Source of the DNA: Winogradskyella sp. UBA3174
Lineage (GTDB): Bacteria; Bacteroidota; Bacteroidia; Flavobacteriales; Flavobacteriaceae
NCBI RefSeq assembly: GCF_002364335.1
Contig: NZ_DEXW01000025.1
Coordinates: 1-64,000, forward strand
DNA length: 64,000 nucleotides
Reading direction: 5' to 3'
A program made the position numbers and the translations under genes. This document shows positions 1 through 9,228 of the stretch, in pieces. Each line of letters starts with the position of its first letter. The first letter of the stretch is position 1. The notes under the pieces were generated by a model, which made no database searches, was not told the origin of the DNA, and saw nothing but the letters and a program-made list of their open reading frames with translations.

Positions 1-2892
1 TTTCCTGAAGTAGCAAAAGAAGCTTTAGAAACTATTCATAATAAAAACAAAAATTCAACGACTCCCGTTCTTGGGATTACAGGTACAGGAGGTTCTGGTA
101 AATCGTCTTTAGTAGATGAATTAGTTAGACGTTTCCTTATCGATTTTCCTGAAAAGACAATAGGTCTAATTTCTGTAGATCCATCTAAGCGTAAAACAGG
201 TGGTGCTTTATTAGGCGACCGTATTCGAATGAATGCCATTAATTCACCAAGGGTTTACATGCGTAGTTTGGCAACTCGTCAATCTAACTTAGCATTATCT
301 AAATATGTTAATGAAGCTATTCAAGTTTTAAAGGCAGCAGAATACGATTTAATTATACTTGAAACTTCAGGTATTGGGCAGTCTGATACAGAGATTATGG
401 AGCACAGCGATGTAGCTTTATATGTAATGACTCCAGAATTTGGTGCTGCTACCCAGCTTGAGAAAATTGACATGCTCGATTTTGCAGACTTGGTAGCTAT
501 CAATAAATTTGATAAACGCGGTTCTTTAGATGCTTTACGTGATGTAAAAAAGCAGTATATGCGCAATAATAATCTATGGCATATACATCAAGATGAATTA
601 CCTGTATATGGAACAATAGCATCTCAGTTTAATGATCCAGGGATGAATACGCTTTACAAAGCGATTATGGATAAATTGGTGGAAAAGGCAGATGCAGATT
701 TAAAATCCACCTTTCATATTTCTGATGAAATGAGTGAAAAGATTTTTGTCATTCCTCCGTCACGTATACGTTATTTATCTGAAATTGCAGAAAGCAATCG
801 TGCATATGATAAAAAAGCAAACGAACAAGTTGAGGTTGCTCAAAGACTTTACGGGATATATAAAACACTTCAATCTGTATTAGATACAATACCAGAATTA
901 GATAAAGCCGGAATCGCTTTTGAGTCAATAACTTCTAATAACGATGAGAATAAAGATTTTATAAAATTACTTATTGGTGAATTCGATCGTGTAAAATTAA
1001 ACTTAGACCCTTACAATTGGGAAGTGATTACAGGATGGGACGAAAAAGTCAATAAATACAAGAACCCAATCTATACATTTAAAGTAAGAGATAAAGAAAT
1101 TAAAATTGAAACGCACACAGAATCACTTTCGCACTCTCAAATTCCTAAAATAGCCTTACCAAAGTATCAAGCTTGGGGAGATATTTTAAGATGGTGCTTA
1201 CAAGAAAATGTACCAGGTGAATTTCCGTATACTTCAGGCTTATATCCTTTTAAAAGAACAGGTGAAGATCCAGCACGTATGTTTGCAGGTGAAGGTGGGC
1301 CAGAAAGAACTAACAAAAGATTTCATTACGTAAGTATGGGATTACCAGCAAAGCGTTTATCTACAGCTTTTGATAGTGTAACACTTTATGGAAATGATCC
1401 AGATTTACGCCCAGATATTTATGGTAAAATAGGAAACGCAGGTGTTTCTATTTGTTGTTTAGATGATGCAAAGAAACTCTATTCTGGTTTTGATTTAGCA
1501 AATGTAATGACATCGGTTAGTATGACTATTAACGGGCCAGCCCCAATGTTATTAGGCTTTTTTATGAATGCAGCTATTGACCAACAATGTGAGATCTATA
1601 TTAATGAGAACGGCTTAGAAAAAGACATTGAAGTAAAAATAGTTAAGATTTACAAAGGTAAAGAACGTCCAATATATAACGGAGACTTACCAGAAGGTAA
1701 TAATGGTTTAGGTTTAATGTTATTAGGCGTTACTGGAGATCAAGTATTACCTGCTGATGTGTATTTAGATATTAAAACAAAAACAATTGCTCAGGTTAGA
1801 GGAACTGTACAAGCCGATATTTTAAAGGAAGACCAAGCGCAAAATACCTGTATTTTTTCTACAGAATTTGCATTGCGTTTAATGGGTGATGTACAAGAGT
1901 ATTTTATAGAAAATAATGTGCGTAATTTTTACTCGGTTTCTATTTCAGGGTATCATATTGCAGAGGCTGGTGCAAACCCAATAACGCAATTAGCACTTAC
2001 ACTATCAAACGGATTTACTTATGTGGAATACTACTTAAGTAGAGGTATGGATATTAATAAATTTGGTCCCAATTTGTCATTCTTCTTTTCAAATGGAATC
2101 GATCCAGAATATGCAGTTATAGGTCGTGTCGCTCGTAAGATATGGTCTAAAGCCTTAAAGCATAAATATGGTGCTAATCCGAGAGCTCAAATGTTGAAAT
2201 ATCATATCCAAACTTCTGGTCGTAGTTTACATGCACAAGAAATTGACTTTAATGATATACGTACAACGCTTCAAGCCTTGTATGCGATTTATGATAATTG
2301 TAACTCTTTACATACCAATGCATATGATGAGGCTATTACAACACCAACAGAAGAATCTGTAAGACGTGCCATGGCTATTCAATTGATTATAAATAAAGAA
2401 TTAGGTTTAGCTAAAAACGAAAACCCAATACAAGGTTCTTTTATTATTGAAGAATTAACAGATTTGGTAGAAGAAGCTGTTTTACTAGAATTTGATAGAA
2501 TTACAGAGCGTGGAGGAGTATTAGGTGCCATGGAAACGATGTACCAACGTTCTAAAATACAAGAAGAAAGTTTGTATTATGAGACATTGAAGCACAATGG
2601 GGAGTTTCCTATCATTGGTGTAAATACTTTTTTAAGCAGTAAAGGATCACCTACTGTAGTTCCTAAAGAAGTGATTAGAGCAACAGAGGAAGAAAAACAA
2701 TATCAAATTAAAATTCTAGAGCGCCTTCATACTTCACATAGCACAGATGAGTTATTAAGAGAGTTACAAGAAAAAGCCATAAGTAATCAGAATATTTTTG
2801 AAGCTTTGATGGAAGTTTGTAAGGTCTGTTCTTTAGGACAGATTACATCTGCTCTTTTTGAGGTTGGTGGTCAATACCGACGTAATATGTAA
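1..2892 (+). CDS. icmF: Fused isobutyryl-CoA mutase IcmF, 5'-truncated by window edge
   Basis: The reading frame is open from base 1, so the first ATG at 229 is internal and 963 codons are visible. IcmF joins an N-terminal B12-binding domain (upstream of the window), a MeaB-like G-protein chaperone and a C-terminal acyl-CoA mutase, and interconverts isobutyryl-CoA and butyryl-CoA with adenosylcobalamin. The P-loop GTGGSGKS is at visible residues 28-35 and the guanine-specificity motif NKFD at about 168-171. The mutase part contains RTGEDPARMFAGEG and FDSVTLYGNDPDLRPDIYGK, which fit IcmF rather than methylmalonyl-CoA mutase. An OsmC gene follows after 5 bp. The exact acyl-CoA substrate is inferred from family resemblance; related fused mutases act on pivalyl- or isovaleryl-CoA. 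Confidence 0.93.
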   Translation, partial: FPEVAKEALETIHNKNKNSTTPVLGITGTGGSGKSSLVDELVRRFLIDFPEKTIGLISVDPSKRKTGGALLGDRIRMNAINSPRVYMRSLATRQSNLALSKYVNEAIQVLKAAEYDLIILETSGIGQSDTEIMEHSDVALYVMTPEFGAATQLEKIDMLDFADLVAINKFDKRGSLDALRDVKKQYMRNNNLWHIHQDELPVYGTIASQFNDPGMNTLYKAIMDKLVEKADADLKSTFHISDEMSEKIFVIPPSRIRYLSEIAESNRAYDKKANEQVEVAQRLYGIYKTLQSVLDTIPELDKAGIAFESITSNNDENKDFIKLLIGEFDRVKLNLDPYNWEVITGWDEKVNKYKNPIYTFKVRDKEIKIETHTESLSHSQIPKIALPKYQAWGDILRWCLQENVPGEFPYTSGLYPFKRTGEDPARMFAGEGGPERTNKRFHYVSMGLPAKRLSTAFDSVTLYGNDPDLRPDIYGKIGNAGVSICCLDDAKKLYSGFDLANVMTSVSMTINGPAPMLLGFFMNAAIDQQCEIYINENGLEKDIEVKIVKIYKGKERPIYNGDLPEGNNGLGLMLLGVTGDQVLPADVYLDIKTKTIAQVRGTVQADILKEDQAQNTCIFSTEFALRLMGDVQEYFIENNVRNFYSVSISGYHIAEAGANPITQLALTLSNGFTYVEYYLSRGMDINKFGPNLSFFFSNGIDPEYAVIGRVARKIWSKALKHKYGANPRAQMLKYHIQTSGRSLHAQEIDFNDIRTTLQALYAIYDNCNSLHTNAYDEAITTPTEESVRRAMAIQLIINKELGLAKNENPIQGSFIIEELTDLVEEAVLLEFDRITERGGVLGAMETMYQRSKIQEESLYYETLKHNGEFPIIGVNTFLSSKGSPTVVPKEVIRATEEEKQYQIKILERLHTSHSTDELLRELQEKAISNQNIFEALMEVCKVCSLGQITSALFEVGGQYRRNM

Positions 2893-2897
2893 TATGT

Positions 2898-3368
2898 ATG
2901 TTTGAAAAAGAATTTAAAGTGTTAACAAATTGGACTTCTAGTAATAAGCAAGATAGTTTGAATAAGTTTTCTAATTCTAAAACTCATAATATAACTATTA
3001 AAAATAAACCAGTACTAACAGTATCGGCAGCAAAAGAGTTTAAAGGAGACAAAACAAAATATAATCCTGAAGATTTATTTTTATCAGCCCTTTCTTCATG
3101 CCATATGATGTCTTACATGTATTTATGTGATATGAATAATATCACTTTAGTAAACTATACAGATGAGACATCGGGTAAATTGTTAGTTAAGGCTGATGGT
3201 AGTGGATCATTTATTTCTATAGTATTGTATCCTATAGTTACCATATTAGAGAAAAATAAAATAAATTTGGCAATACGTCTTCACAAAGAAGCAAATCGCC
3301 TTTGTTTTATAGCAAATTCTAGTAATGTGCCTATAACTCATAAACCGAAAATACTAATAGCTAAATAA
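2898..3368 (+). CDS. OsmC family peroxiredoxin-like protein
   Basis: A 156-residue cytosolic protein of usual OsmC/Ohr length. The family reduces organic hydroperoxides using two cysteines. The first sits in NPEDLFLSALSSCHMM (about residues 58-73) and the second in RLCFIANSSNVPI near residue 133, matching the two conserved blocks. It starts 5 bp after the icmF stop and ends 4 bp before the next gene, so the three genes are probably cotranscribed. The exact peroxide substrate cannot be read from sequence. Confidence 0.88.
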   Translation: MFEKEFKVLTNWTSSNKQDSLNKFSNSKTHNITIKNKPVLTVSAAKEFKGDKTKYNPEDLFLSALSSCHMMSYMYLCDMNNITLVNYTDETSGKLLVKADGSGSFISIVLYPIVTILEKNKINLAIRLHKEANRLCFIANSSNVPITHKPKILIAK

Positions 3369-3372
3369 CAAT

Positions 3373-3987
3373 ATGTCTTTCAAAAAACTACATCCTTTAT
3401 TAAAAGAATCATTAGAAAATGCGGGTTTTGAAACGTCAAATGCACTTCAGAAAAAAGTATTGCCAACTTTGAAGGGTGGATCTGATGCCTATATTATTGC
3501 ACCAAAAGAAAGTGGTAAGACAATAGCTTTAATTATTGCAACAATTCATAAGCTAAAAGCGACCGCTTTTGAAGATTCGCCTCGTGCTATTATTATTGTA
3601 AAAGATAAGCAAGATGCCTTAGATTTAAAAACAGAATTTGAGAGGTTTACTAAGAATACAGATTTAAGAATTTATGCGCTTTACGACGAATATGATATTG
3701 AAAAACAAAAAACTGAAATTTATCCAGGTCAGGATATCGTAATTGCAACGCCAGCCAGATTGAGTAAACTCTATTTTTTAAATGGTATTCATTTAGGTCA
3801 AGTACAATTATTCGCTGTAGAAGATGCAGATTATTTAGGCAGAAATAACGCCTATAACCATATTTTAAGACTGTCTGAAAGTCTTAGCAAATGTCAATTT
3901 GTAATTATTACAGATAAAATGAATTCTAAAATTCAGAACTATCAGAATGCATTTATGCACAATGCGGATCTATTAATAGAGAAATAG
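3373..3987 (+). CDS. Stand-alone DEAD-box-like RecA1 domain protein, degenerate
   Basis: A 204-residue protein covering only the first RecA-like half of a DEAD-box RNA helicase. Visible are a Q-motif-like start (LHPLLKESLENAGFETSNALQKKVLPTL, given here as residues 6-33), a Walker A variant APKESGKT near 44-51, an ATPAR block (DEAD motif Ib) and VEDADYL in place of DEAD. The SAT motif and the whole helicase C domain are missing. The frame is otherwise clean and ends with its own stop, so this looks like a maintained short protein rather than a fresh truncation. It may bind nucleotide or RNA but should not unwind by itself. It sits 4 bp after the OsmC gene. Confidence 0.7.
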   Translation: MSFKKLHPLLKESLENAGFETSNALQKKVLPTLKGGSDAYIIAPKESGKTIALIIATIHKLKATAFEDSPRAIIIVKDKQDALDLKTEFERFTKNTDLRIYALYDEYDIEKQKTEIYPGQDIVIATPARLSKLYFLNGIHLGQVQLFAVEDADYLGRNNAYNHILRLSESLSKCQFVIITDKMNSKIQNYQNAFMHNADLLIEK

Positions 3988-4000
3988 ATTGTTTTATTTA

Positions 4001-4396
4001 CTACAAAGTCATCATCCAACTGTGTTGTAACTTTCTAAATTTACGTAACTCATAGCGCAGCATTGGGAGGTAGTCTTTACCATCACTATTAGAGTGCTCT
4101 AAGCGTTTACAGTTACTATATAGTCTTTGAGTTAATTGGTCTAAACTCTCTAAGTGTTTATGTTTTTTATCTGAATAACGTTCACGTTCTGCATTAATAA
4201 TTTCTGGTGCGAGATTCGTTGATTGCTGAACGATATCGCCAGAAAAATAGATGTTTTTATCTTCAGAACCATCGGCATTTAAATAACATAAATCTTGATT
4301 GAGATACGTCGATATACTTCGAGATAGAATAATAATCTCCATAGCCTTTTTATATATAGGCAAGTCAGATAAATGAGATGGTAAATTATAATTCAT
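4001..4396 (-). CDS. Hypothetical helical protein, possibly four-helix-bundle type
   Basis: A 131-residue soluble protein with no signal peptide. It is rich in Leu, Lys and Glu and looks all-helical. The opening LPIYKKAMEIIILSRSI and a later ERYSDKKHKHLESLDQLTQRLY segment resemble the layout of the S23/four-helix-bundle family, but the similarity is weak and I do not assign a function. It is convergent with the helicase-like gene (13 bp apart) and divergent from the Lrp regulator. Confidence 0.6.
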   Translation of the reverse strand: MNYNLPSHLSDLPIYKKAMEIIILSRSISTYLNQDLCYLNADGSEDKNIYFSGDIVQQSTNLAPEIINAERERYSDKKHKHLESLDQLTQRLYSNCKRLEHSNSDGKDYLPMLRYELRKFRKLQHSWMMTL

Positions 4397-4465
4397 TTTA
4401 GTAGCAATTAAAACGAAATTAAGAACTAAACACTACATCTAACTTTAATTATTAAAGTAGAATTG

Positions 4466-4473
4466 TATATTTG
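4466..4473 (+). promoter_or_regulatory. -7 element TATATTTG of the Lrp-type gene
   Basis: The octamer matches the Bacteroidota -7 consensus TAnnTTTG exactly and lies 38 bp before the ATG at 4512. I see no clear TTG at the -33 position, so strength is uncertain. Confidence 0.5.
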
Positions 4474-4511
4474 CTTTAATATATGTGTTAATTTTTGTAA
4501 AAAAGTATTAA

Positions 4512-4964
4512 ATGAGTATTGATAGCTTAAATTGGAAGATTTTAAAGTGCCTTCAACTGAATGCACGCATATCTAATGCGGAGATAGGAAGACGTGTTGG
4601 TGTTAGTTCCCCTGCTGTAGGCGAGCGTATTAAAAAGATGGAAGATGCGGAAATAATACAAGGTTACACAACATTTGTATCTCCGTTTGAAGCAGGCTAT
4701 CAGTTAAAAGCCTTAATTACATTGAGAGCCTTTATGGGAATGCTTAAGCCATTTTTAGAAAAGGTAAAAACTTACAATGAGGTAGTAAACTGCTATCGTA
4801 TTACTGGTAACGAAAATATAGTAATGGAAGTCGTTTTAAAAAATCAAAAACACTTAGAAACATTTATAGATCAACTAATCAGTTATGGGGAAACTAAAAC
4901 GCAGATTGTATTGTCTCATGTTGTTAAGCACAGTGAAATTAAGCAACTAAACACTAAAAATTAG
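4512..4964 (+). CDS. Lrp/AsnC family transcriptional regulator
   Basis: A 150-residue protein with the standard family layout. An N-terminal winged helix-turn-helix (about residues 1-60, with LQLNARISNAEIGRRVGVSS and the recognition region PAVGERIKKME) is followed by a C-terminal RAM/ACT-like effector domain containing the CYRITGNENIVMEVV block. Lrp-type proteins bind amino acids and act as local or global regulators. It has its own promoter and overlaps the convergent amidohydrolase gene by 4 bp at the stop codons. The ligand and targets are unknown. Confidence 0.92.
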   Translation: MSIDSLNWKILKCLQLNARISNAEIGRRVGVSSPAVGERIKKMEDAEIIQGYTTFVSPFEAGYQLKALITLRAFMGMLKPFLEKVKTYNEVVNCYRITGNENIVMEVVLKNQKHLETFIDQLISYGETKTQIVLSHVVKHSEIKQLNTKN

Positions 4965-6556
4965 TTTTTCACACCAGGCTGTGATAGCTTCCAATTTGTT
5001 TTAGATTTTTCTGCATCCACCATATCTTTTACTTCAGCAAGCAAACGTTTTGCATCGTAAATAATCCCATCTTTAATAGTGTATTTAACACCACCAACCC
5101 TTACAACTTCATTAGCGTCTGTGAGCTTAATAGCTCCTGTGCCATAAAGTACTTTTAAGTTTTTTAATGGATTTTCCTCAACGATAACAAAGTCGGCAAG
5201 TTTACCAATCTGAATACTGCCAATTTTATCATCCCAACCTAGAGCTTCTGCACCATTAAGTGTTGCTGCACGGATAACTTCTAAGGGATGAAAACCAGCT
5301 TCACGAAGCAATTCTAACTCTCGTATATATGCAAAACCATAGAGTTGATAGATAAACCCAGAATCAGATCCGGTTGTAACACGACCACCTCGGTTTTTAT
5401 ATTCATTAATAAAGGTCATCCATAACTGATAATTCTTTTTCCATTCAATTTCTTGTTCTGTTCCCCAATAGTGCCAATAGCTACCATGACTAACCTTACT
5501 TGGTTCATAGAATTTCCATAGTGATGGTAAAGTGTAATCTTCATGCCATTCTGCGCGTCTAGCGCGATGTAAGTCACGACTGGCTTCATAAATATTAAAT
5601 GTTGGATCTAGTGTGAAATCTAGATCTAATAATTCATTCATTACAGCATTCCAATGTTCAGAAAAAGGTTTAGCTGCTTGCTGCCATAGTTTACCAGCTT
5701 CTTCAAATCGATGTTGTTCATTTTGGTAGTTATAATCTAAAGGATAATTTTGAACAGTTCTATCTTCAAACAGAGCTTCTGGTAAGCCATACCAATGTTC
5801 CATTGATGTTAAACCGGCTCTTGCAGAGTGGAGCACATTCCACCGTGCTACACTAAGCTGTGCATGATGGCATGCAGAACCAAGGCCCAATTTTTTATTT
5901 TCATCTAAAGCAGCAGCCATTATTTCTGGCTCAGCTCCAAAGAATTTTATACCATCTGCACCATGTTTAGCATTTGCTCTAACCCATTCGCGAGCAGCTT
6001 CTGGAGTGCTAATAGGAGCATCATTTAATGGATTAAACTCTTTAGTAGTTTGGCCAAAGCCAGTATAAGCAAAAACACGAGGAGCAACTATTTCGTTACG
6101 CTCACTTTTCTTTTTTAAATCGAGAGTCCAATCGATACTTCTTCCACTAGGCTCTCTTACGCTTGTTATGCCATGAGCCATCCATAGTTTAAATACATAG
6201 TCCCAATTTGCACCTTGTGCAACTCCACCAATATGACCATGCATATCTATAAAGCCTGGTAATAAGTACATGCCATTTGCGTCTAATTCCTTACCGCTAG
6301 ATTTAAGTTTAGGACGATCATCTTCCTTAATTTTTACACCAGGATAACCAACTACTTGAATTTTAGTAATTATATTGTTTTCAACGACAATGTCAATTGG
6401 CCCTCTTGGAGGTGAACCGTCTCCGTTAATTAAAGTAACACCTCTAATAATAAGTTGATTAAAAGGGCCTTCACCTGATATTTCATTTTGAGAATAACCA
6501 TTTGAAAGTGAAACTAAAGAAAGAATAAAAAAGAGATTTAGTAATCGAAATTTCAT
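4961..6556 (-). CDS. Secreted amidohydrolase family protein
   Basis: A 531-residue protein with a signal peptide (MKFRLLNLFFILSLVSLSNG) and an amidohydrolase fold. The metal-binding HxH is in LPGFIDMHGHIGG near residue 107, a later histidine in ACHHAQLS near 230, and the catalytic Asp block is GSDSGF near 397. The C-terminal composite beta domain includes IGKLADFVIVEENPLKNL. The family hydrolyses C-N bonds in dipeptides, imidazolones or related compounds; periplasmic export fits a scavenging role. Substrate is unknown. Its 3' end overlaps the Lrp gene by 4 bp. Confidence 0.87.
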   Translation of the reverse strand: MKFRLLNLFFILSLVSLSNGYSQNEISGEGPFNQLIIRGVTLINGDGSPPRGPIDIVVENNIITKIQVVGYPGVKIKEDDRPKLKSSGKELDANGMYLLPGFIDMHGHIGGVAQGANWDYVFKLWMAHGITSVREPSGRSIDWTLDLKKKSERNEIVAPRVFAYTGFGQTTKEFNPLNDAPISTPEAAREWVRANAKHGADGIKFFGAEPEIMAAALDENKKLGLGSACHHAQLSVARWNVLHSARAGLTSMEHWYGLPEALFEDRTVQNYPLDYNYQNEQHRFEEAGKLWQQAAKPFSEHWNAVMNELLDLDFTLDPTFNIYEASRDLHRARRAEWHEDYTLPSLWKFYEPSKVSHGSYWHYWGTEQEIEWKKNYQLWMTFINEYKNRGGRVTTGSDSGFIYQLYGFAYIRELELLREAGFHPLEVIRAATLNGAEALGWDDKIGSIQIGKLADFVIVEENPLKNLKVLYGTGAIKLTDANEVVRVGGVKYTIKDGIIYDAKRLLAEVKDMVDAEKSKTNWKLSQPGVKN

Positions 6557-6602
6557 GAATTGTATTTTGGACCGTTAGTTCTTTAAAAATACGCATAAAA
6601 TT

Positions 6603-7357
6603 TTATTCAATTATTAAATGCGGAACGTCTTGGAGTTTCCAGTCTATGACTAAACCACCAGCTAAAGATTTAGCAACCTCTTTTCCATATAAATAGTCAC
6701 TTAAATATAAAGCAGCTTCAAAAGATTTAGCACCCCACCTGCTGAGGTAATGTACTTACCATCGTGCACAAAGAGAACGTCTTTGCGTATATCTAACGTT
6801 GGGAACATGTCTCGCATTTTATCAATATCACTTGGGAAAGTCGTAGAAACTACGTTATCTAATAGGCCAGCTTTTGCGAGTATAAAAGCTCCGTCACAGT
6901 GCGAGGTTATAAATTGTGCGTCTTTGTCTACTTTTTTGATAAAATCTAACATAATTTCATCTTCTAAATCTGTATCTAAATGATGTTCTGCACTTGGTAT
7001 TACTAAAACATCAATTTTAGGCAGTGAATCAGTTACATAATTAAAATCTGGTAATAAGCGTAAGCCTTCAAATGTGGTAATCGCATCATCTGTATTTGCA
7101 ACTGTAAACACATTCATAGCTTTTATACTATCTCTAAATATGGTATGTTGAAAAATGTCATAAGGTGCAGTAAGCTCTGTGTTATAAGTGCCATCCATAA
7201 TTAGAAATGCCACATTATAACGATTAGGTTCTAAATTTGGAAACACTTTGTTGGTCTGAACTTGTTTTAGAATCTCACTAGATGTATCTTTTTTTTCTTG
7301 ATTAGTGTTACAATTTATAACCAATGTGACGATAAAAAATAGTGGTACTTTTTTCAT
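6603..7357 (-). pseudogene. DJ-1/PfpI family lipoprotein, frameshifted near the 3' end
   Basis: The open frame runs from 7357 to 6701 (218 codons). It begins with a lipoprotein signal (VINC lipobox) and a DJ-1/PfpI domain with the nucleophile-elbow cysteine in ITSHCDGAF. After YITSAGG the frame enters unrelated residues and stops. In another frame of the same strand the expected family ending continues (AKSFEAALYLSDYLYGKEV, then AKSLAGGLVIDW) to a stop at 6603-6605. The switch is at a run of four C on the plus strand (6733-6736); one missing G in the gene would restore a full protein of about 250 residues. It could be a true recent frameshift, a phase-variable tract or a sequencing error. Confidence 0.8.
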
Positions 7358-7414
7358 TTTATAACTTTTAAACTTAGATGCTTAAACTAGTTCAGTATAA
7401 CAAAATTTACAGAA

Positions 7415-7792
7415 TTAATTAATCCTCCAAGGCGGATTTTTTCTGTTTTTTCCAGCGTGGAAAATAATAATCTTATGACCATCAGGATCATTTAGATCTA
7501 TATCTGTCCATAGCCAGGACTGTTCTTTAATTTCAGTATTAAAAGTAATGCCTTTTTGTTTGAGCTCTGAAACTGTTTTAGAAAGGTTATCAACTTCAAA
7601 ATATAGCGTTATTTTATTTCCTTCAGGAAGTTTATCAATACTATGAATTGAAAATGTTGAATCTCCATCAGGACATTCAAATCTAACATACCTTGGTAAG
7701 GCATCAACAATTAAGTTTAAGCCTAACGTTTTATAAAACGCAGTCGATTTTGTAACGTCTAATGATGAGATTGTGACTTGATTTAAATTCAT
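7415..7792 (-). CDS. VOC (glyoxalase/dioxygenase-fold) family protein
   Basis: A 125-residue single-module VOC protein. It has the usual NQVTISSLDVTKSTAFYKTLGL start, a central FEVDNLSKTVSELKQKG helix-strand and a closing DPDGHKIIIFH block. Family members are metal-dependent lyases, dioxygenases or antibiotic-binding proteins. Its start codon overlaps the stop of the upstream MFS gene (ATGA), which implies translational coupling. Coupling of a VOC protein to a drug-efflux-like MFS gene suggests a shared detoxification role, but this is an inference. Confidence 0.85.
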   Translation of the reverse strand: MNLNQVTISSLDVTKSTAFYKTLGLNLIVDALPRYVRFECPDGDSTFSIHSIDKLPEGNKITLYFEVDNLSKTVSELKQKGITFNTEIKEQSWLWTDIDLNDPDGHKIIIFHAGKNRKNPPWRIN

Positions 7793-8994
7793 GATAATTC
7801 ATTTTTTAATATGCGTTTTAGATAGAGTAGAAGTAGTACGCCTATAAATCCTAAGCCTACCATAATATACCATGTCTTATTATATCCAATACTATCTACG
7901 AGCCTTAATCCTAAATTGTGTCCAAAAATATGAGCTATAGAAAAAGCCATAACATACATAGATAAATACTCACCTTGTTTCCCTTTTTTTGCTCTATCCA
8001 TGGCAAAAGCATTTGAAAATGGAAATGCAATCATTTCACCAACAGTCATAAATAACATTCCAATAAGTAAAACACCGATCCAAGATGTTAAGTTAAGTAC
8101 ATAAAAACTTATAGCTATTAAAATAAGACCAAAAAGCATGAGGCCGATTTTGGTGTATTTAGTATGCTCTAGCCATTTTATTAATGGCATTTCTAGGATA
8201 AAAATAAACAATCCGTTCAAGCCTAATAGCAATCCAATTTCAAACTCAGATAGAGAATGAACTTCTTTATAATATAGTGGCATTGTAGAGAAATACTGTA
8301 AAAAGATAATACCAAAAATGAACATTGTAACAAAGAATATCCAAAATGGTTTGTCTTTAAAAACCGATACTGGGTTGTCAACAATAATATTATCTACAGG
8401 TTTTGCTACTCGCGGATTCAGTACTTTAATAAGAAGTAATGTAGCAAGCATACATGTAATGCCATCTATCCAAAATAGACCTCCGTAACCTATTGTTGTG
8501 ATAATTATTCCACCAATAGCAGGACCAGCAGAGAAGCCTAAGTTTATAGCAAGTCGGATTAGTGTCACCGAACGTGTTTTATTTTCGGGTTTACTATAAA
8601 CGCTCATAGCAACATACATGGCTGGTCTAAAAGTGTCTGCAACTACCATAACTAAAAATATACCAATACAAACACTTGTAAATGTATTTAAGAATTGCAA
8701 CGCTATAAATAGGAAACCAGTACTTAAAAGGCTTCTTACCATTACTTTATAGTATCCTATTTTATCAGTGAGTTTACCACCTATCCAAGTGCCAACGACA
8801 GAACCAAGACCAAAGGCGCTCATAATCCAACTTATGTCTTTGAATGTAAATTGTAAATCGTCTATTAGATAGAGTGATAAAAAAGGGATAACCATTGTGC
8901 CAGCTCTATTTACAAATGTAATTAGTGCTAGCCACCAAACTTCTTTTGAAAGCCCATCAAAGGTGCTTAAGTAGTTTTTGAATAAAGTTTTCAT
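7789..8994 (-). CDS. MFS transporter, multidrug-efflux-like
   Basis: A 401-residue inner-membrane protein with about 12 hydrophobic segments. The loop between segments 2 and 3 has the MFS signature as GTWIGGKLTDKIGYYKV (residues about 69-85). The opening STFDGLSKEVWWLALITFVNRAGTMV is typical of a subfamily common in Bacteroidota. Members use the proton gradient to export small molecules. It forms an operon with the VOC gene that overlaps its stop. A perfect 28-bp palindrome lies 23 bp upstream of its start and may act in its 5' leader. Confidence 0.88.
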   Translation of the reverse strand: MKTLFKNYLSTFDGLSKEVWWLALITFVNRAGTMVIPFLSLYLIDDLQFTFKDISWIMSAFGLGSVVGTWIGGKLTDKIGYYKVMVRSLLSTGFLFIALQFLNTFTSVCIGIFLVMVVADTFRPAMYVAMSVYSKPENKTRSVTLIRLAINLGFSAGPAIGGIIITTIGYGGLFWIDGITCMLATLLLIKVLNPRVAKPVDNIIVDNPVSVFKDKPFWIFFVTMFIFGIIFLQYFSTMPLYYKEVHSLSEFEIGLLLGLNGLFIFILEMPLIKWLEHTKYTKIGLMLFGLILIAISFYVLNLTSWIGVLLIGMLFMTVGEMIAFPFSNAFAMDRAKKGKQGEYLSMYVMAFSIAHIFGHNLGLRLVDSIGYNKTWYIMVGLGFIGVLLLLYLKRILKNELS

Positions 8995-9016
8995 TTTGGT
9001 TGTTGTTATAAATGCA

Positions 9017-9044
9017 AAAAGTCCGACGTTAACGTCGGACTTTT
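9017..9044. repeat. Perfect 28-bp palindrome in a divergent intergenic region
   Basis: The core is GTCCGACGTT followed directly by its reverse complement, flanked by AAAA and TTTT, giving 14-bp arms with no spacer. It is much more GC-rich than its surroundings. It sits upstream of both the MFS gene (23 bp from its ATG) and the DUF1684 gene, where a terminator would not be expected. It could be a transcription attenuator in the MFS leader, an operator for a dimeric regulator, or the terminator of a lost gene. Confidence 0.75.
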
Positions 9045-9228
9045 AAATATTGTTTAATAGTATATGAGTATAGCTACAATAGATAATGCGTCCGAACAAT
9101 TTCCGAAGAAATCACACAGGTTTGCTTTGTATATCTAATTATTTGTAACATTAATTTAATCTTATTTAGAGCTCAAAGCTACAATAAAAATTGTTATGTC
9201 GTATTTTTGATCTTTAAAATTCAGGAAA

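Noticed and set aside
1..2892. Methylmalonyl-CoA mutase large subunit
   Set aside because: The G-protein domain is fused upstream of the mutase and the motifs are of IcmF type, which MCM lacks.
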